NCBI RefSeq assembly: GCF_020084865.1
Contig: NZ_CP071953.1
Coordinates: forward strand, 1,550,001-1,614,000
Source of the DNA: Candidatus Kaistella beijingensis
GTDB lineage: Bacteria > Bacteroidota > Bacteroidia > Flavobacteriales > Weeksellaceae
Direction: 5' to 3'
Length of the DNA: 64,000 bases
Shown here: piece after piece, positions 63,006 to 64,000 of the stretch
Numbering within the stretch: the first letter of the stretch is position 1
How the letters are laid out: each line of letters opens with the position of its first letter
Program-made: the position numbers and the translations under genes
Notes under the pieces: model-generated
The model's input: only the letters and a program-made list of their open reading frames with translations
Told to the model about the DNA's origin: nothing
The model's database searches: none

Positions 63006-64000
63006 CTATTTTAAAACATAGAACCACTGCTCCACATTTTTGTTCAAATCAAATTTCATCAGGTTTTGCTGGAGCGGTTTTACCTGTTCTGTTTCTAAGG
63101 CGTAAAAAACTACACGGTCAATTGCAGCGGCTTTGTTGTCTTGTATTTTCCACGACGCAACTGGAAGCCAACTTGCGGGAGTTTTTCCAGGAAACCATTC
63201 TGGATAAATTACAGCGATTACAAAGTTATTTTTAGCGGTATAATTAATAAGAAAATTTCTATATTTTTCATCAAAAACTTTTCTTGGCAACTTCTTATTC
63301 TCCATCTTAAACTTGGCGACTTGAGTTGATCCAAGTCCAACAATATCAAAAAGTTGAACACCACTGTAATAAGAGATCGCCCCAATATCGTTTGCAGCAA
63401 CTTTTTGGCCACGATAATATTTCCCAAGAAAGCGCGACATCTCCACTTGCTGCTCATAAATGTTTTTAGAACTCACCATCGAGGGTTTATGCATGAACTG
63501 AAATCGGTAAAGAGAGAAAACAGTCATCATTACCAAACTAAAAAGCATCACCACATTTGCAATATTGAGTTTTCTTTTCTCCTCATTAAATCTCTTGAAG
63601 AACGCTGAAATGACAGGAATAACGACCATCAATACCGAAATCATCACATAATTTTCGTAACGGTACTTCAAGAAGGCAAATAAACTATGGATGATCGACA
63701 TCGAAACAATTGTAATCATCAATGTTTCATTTTTAAAAAACAGATTGATTTTTTTAGACCTGTATTTTCCGGTTAAATAAACAATCAATATCACAAAAGG
63801 GAAAAACAGACATTTATAAAAACTTGTGTTCAGAAAAATTCCTTTCTTAACTAAAGTCACCACATTTTCCACAATATTATTTCCCGATGGAAGACTTCCT
63901 TTAATCATCACCGAATTCGGGAAGAAATATCCACCGTGAATTTCAGAAATTATTCCAAAAATCACAATCGCTGAAAATCCAGCAACCATTACTAAAATTC
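63006..64000 (-). CDS. Membrane glycosyltransferase-like protein, cut by the window edge
   Basis: The C-terminal 331 residues or so of a larger protein; the frame is open to the right edge with no stop before it, so the Met at 63989 is probably internal. At least five membrane helices are seen, followed by a soluble domain from about residue 180 of the visible part. The block VAANDIGAISYYSGVQLFDI, then VGLGS, is typical of the periplasmic part of GT-C glycosyltransferases (GT39/ArnT-like and related), which use lipid-linked sugars. Substrate unknown. Its stop codon directly abuts the stop of the convergent secreted-protein gene. Confidence 0.7.
   Translation of the reverse strand, partial: ILVMVAGFSAIVIFGIISEIHGGYFFPNSVMIKGSLPSGNNIVENVVTLVKKGIFLNTSFYKCLFFPFVILIVYLTGKYRSKKINLFFKNETLMITIVSMSIIHSLFAFLKYRYENYVMISVLMVVIPVISAFFKRFNEEKRKLNIANVVMLFSLVMMTVFSLYRFQFMHKPSMVSSKNIYEQQVEMSRFLGKYYRGQKVAANDIGAISYYSGVQLFDIVGLGSTQVAKFKMENKKLPRKVFDEKYRNFLINYTAKNNFVIAVIYPEWFPGKTPASWLPVASWKIQDNKAAAIDRVVFYALETEQVKPLQQNLMKFDLNKNVEQWFYVLK

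Overview
The window looks like chromosomal DNA of a flavobacterium (Bacteroidota, Weeksellaceae; Chryseobacterium or a close relative is my best guess). The reasons are the low GC content, promoters of the Bacteroidota type (TTG about 19 bp before TAnnTTTG), almost no Shine-Dalgarno sequences, a GLPGLI-family protein, DUF2480 and DUF6624 proteins, and a bTHX ribosomal protein. The genus is an inference from protein style, not from a search.

Region 1 (1-15.7 kb) is a pectin and hexuronate utilisation locus. A LacI-type regulator is followed by a decayed HigBA module. An 11-gene minus-strand operon then runs kduI-kduD-uxaC-kdgF-kdgK-kdgK-yhcH-kdgA-exuT-uxaB-uxaA. A secreted GH28 polygalacturonase is divergent from kduI. 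Together they cut polygalacturonate, import hexuronates, and turn galacturonate (uxaCBA) and unsaturated uronates (kdgF, kduI, kduD) into KDG, then KDPG, then pyruvate and glyceraldehyde 3-phosphate. The same perfect 14-bp palindrome, TGTAATCGATTACA, sits on the kduI promoter and on an outward promoter at the left edge, so one LacI regulon is likely.

Region 2 (15.7-41.7 kb) holds housekeeping and mixed genes: a dicarboxylate/glutamate symporter, a thioredoxin-fold lipoprotein without its CxxC, sdhCAB, comEC, lpxB, DUF2480, a membrane glycosyltransferase-like protein, DUF937, bTHX, aspS, an SDR and an enoyl-CoA hydratase, a SMUG2-like glycosylase, a Y1 (REP-associated) transposase inside its own palindrome array, a paaZ with an extra C-terminal domain, gltA and eno.

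Region 3 (41.7-62 kb) is the alpha-spc-S10 ribosomal superoperon and the str operon, all on the minus strand: rpsL-rpsG-fusA-rpsJ, then four unrelated genes, then rplC through rplQ. The S10 part begins at rplC with its own good promoter. The right edge has a secreted protein of unknown function and a truncated membrane protein.

The most unusual feature runs across regions. Many gene leaders, including gaps inside the ribosomal superoperon, carry arrays of short units with a strictly fixed period (usually 7 bp; 6, 8, 9 or 10 at some loci). Part of each unit is constant and part varies from copy to copy. Most lie within about 60 nt upstream of a start codon, and several are inverted pairs. I do not recognise these as a described element. 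Several different REP-like palindromes and a GC-rich structured element are also present.
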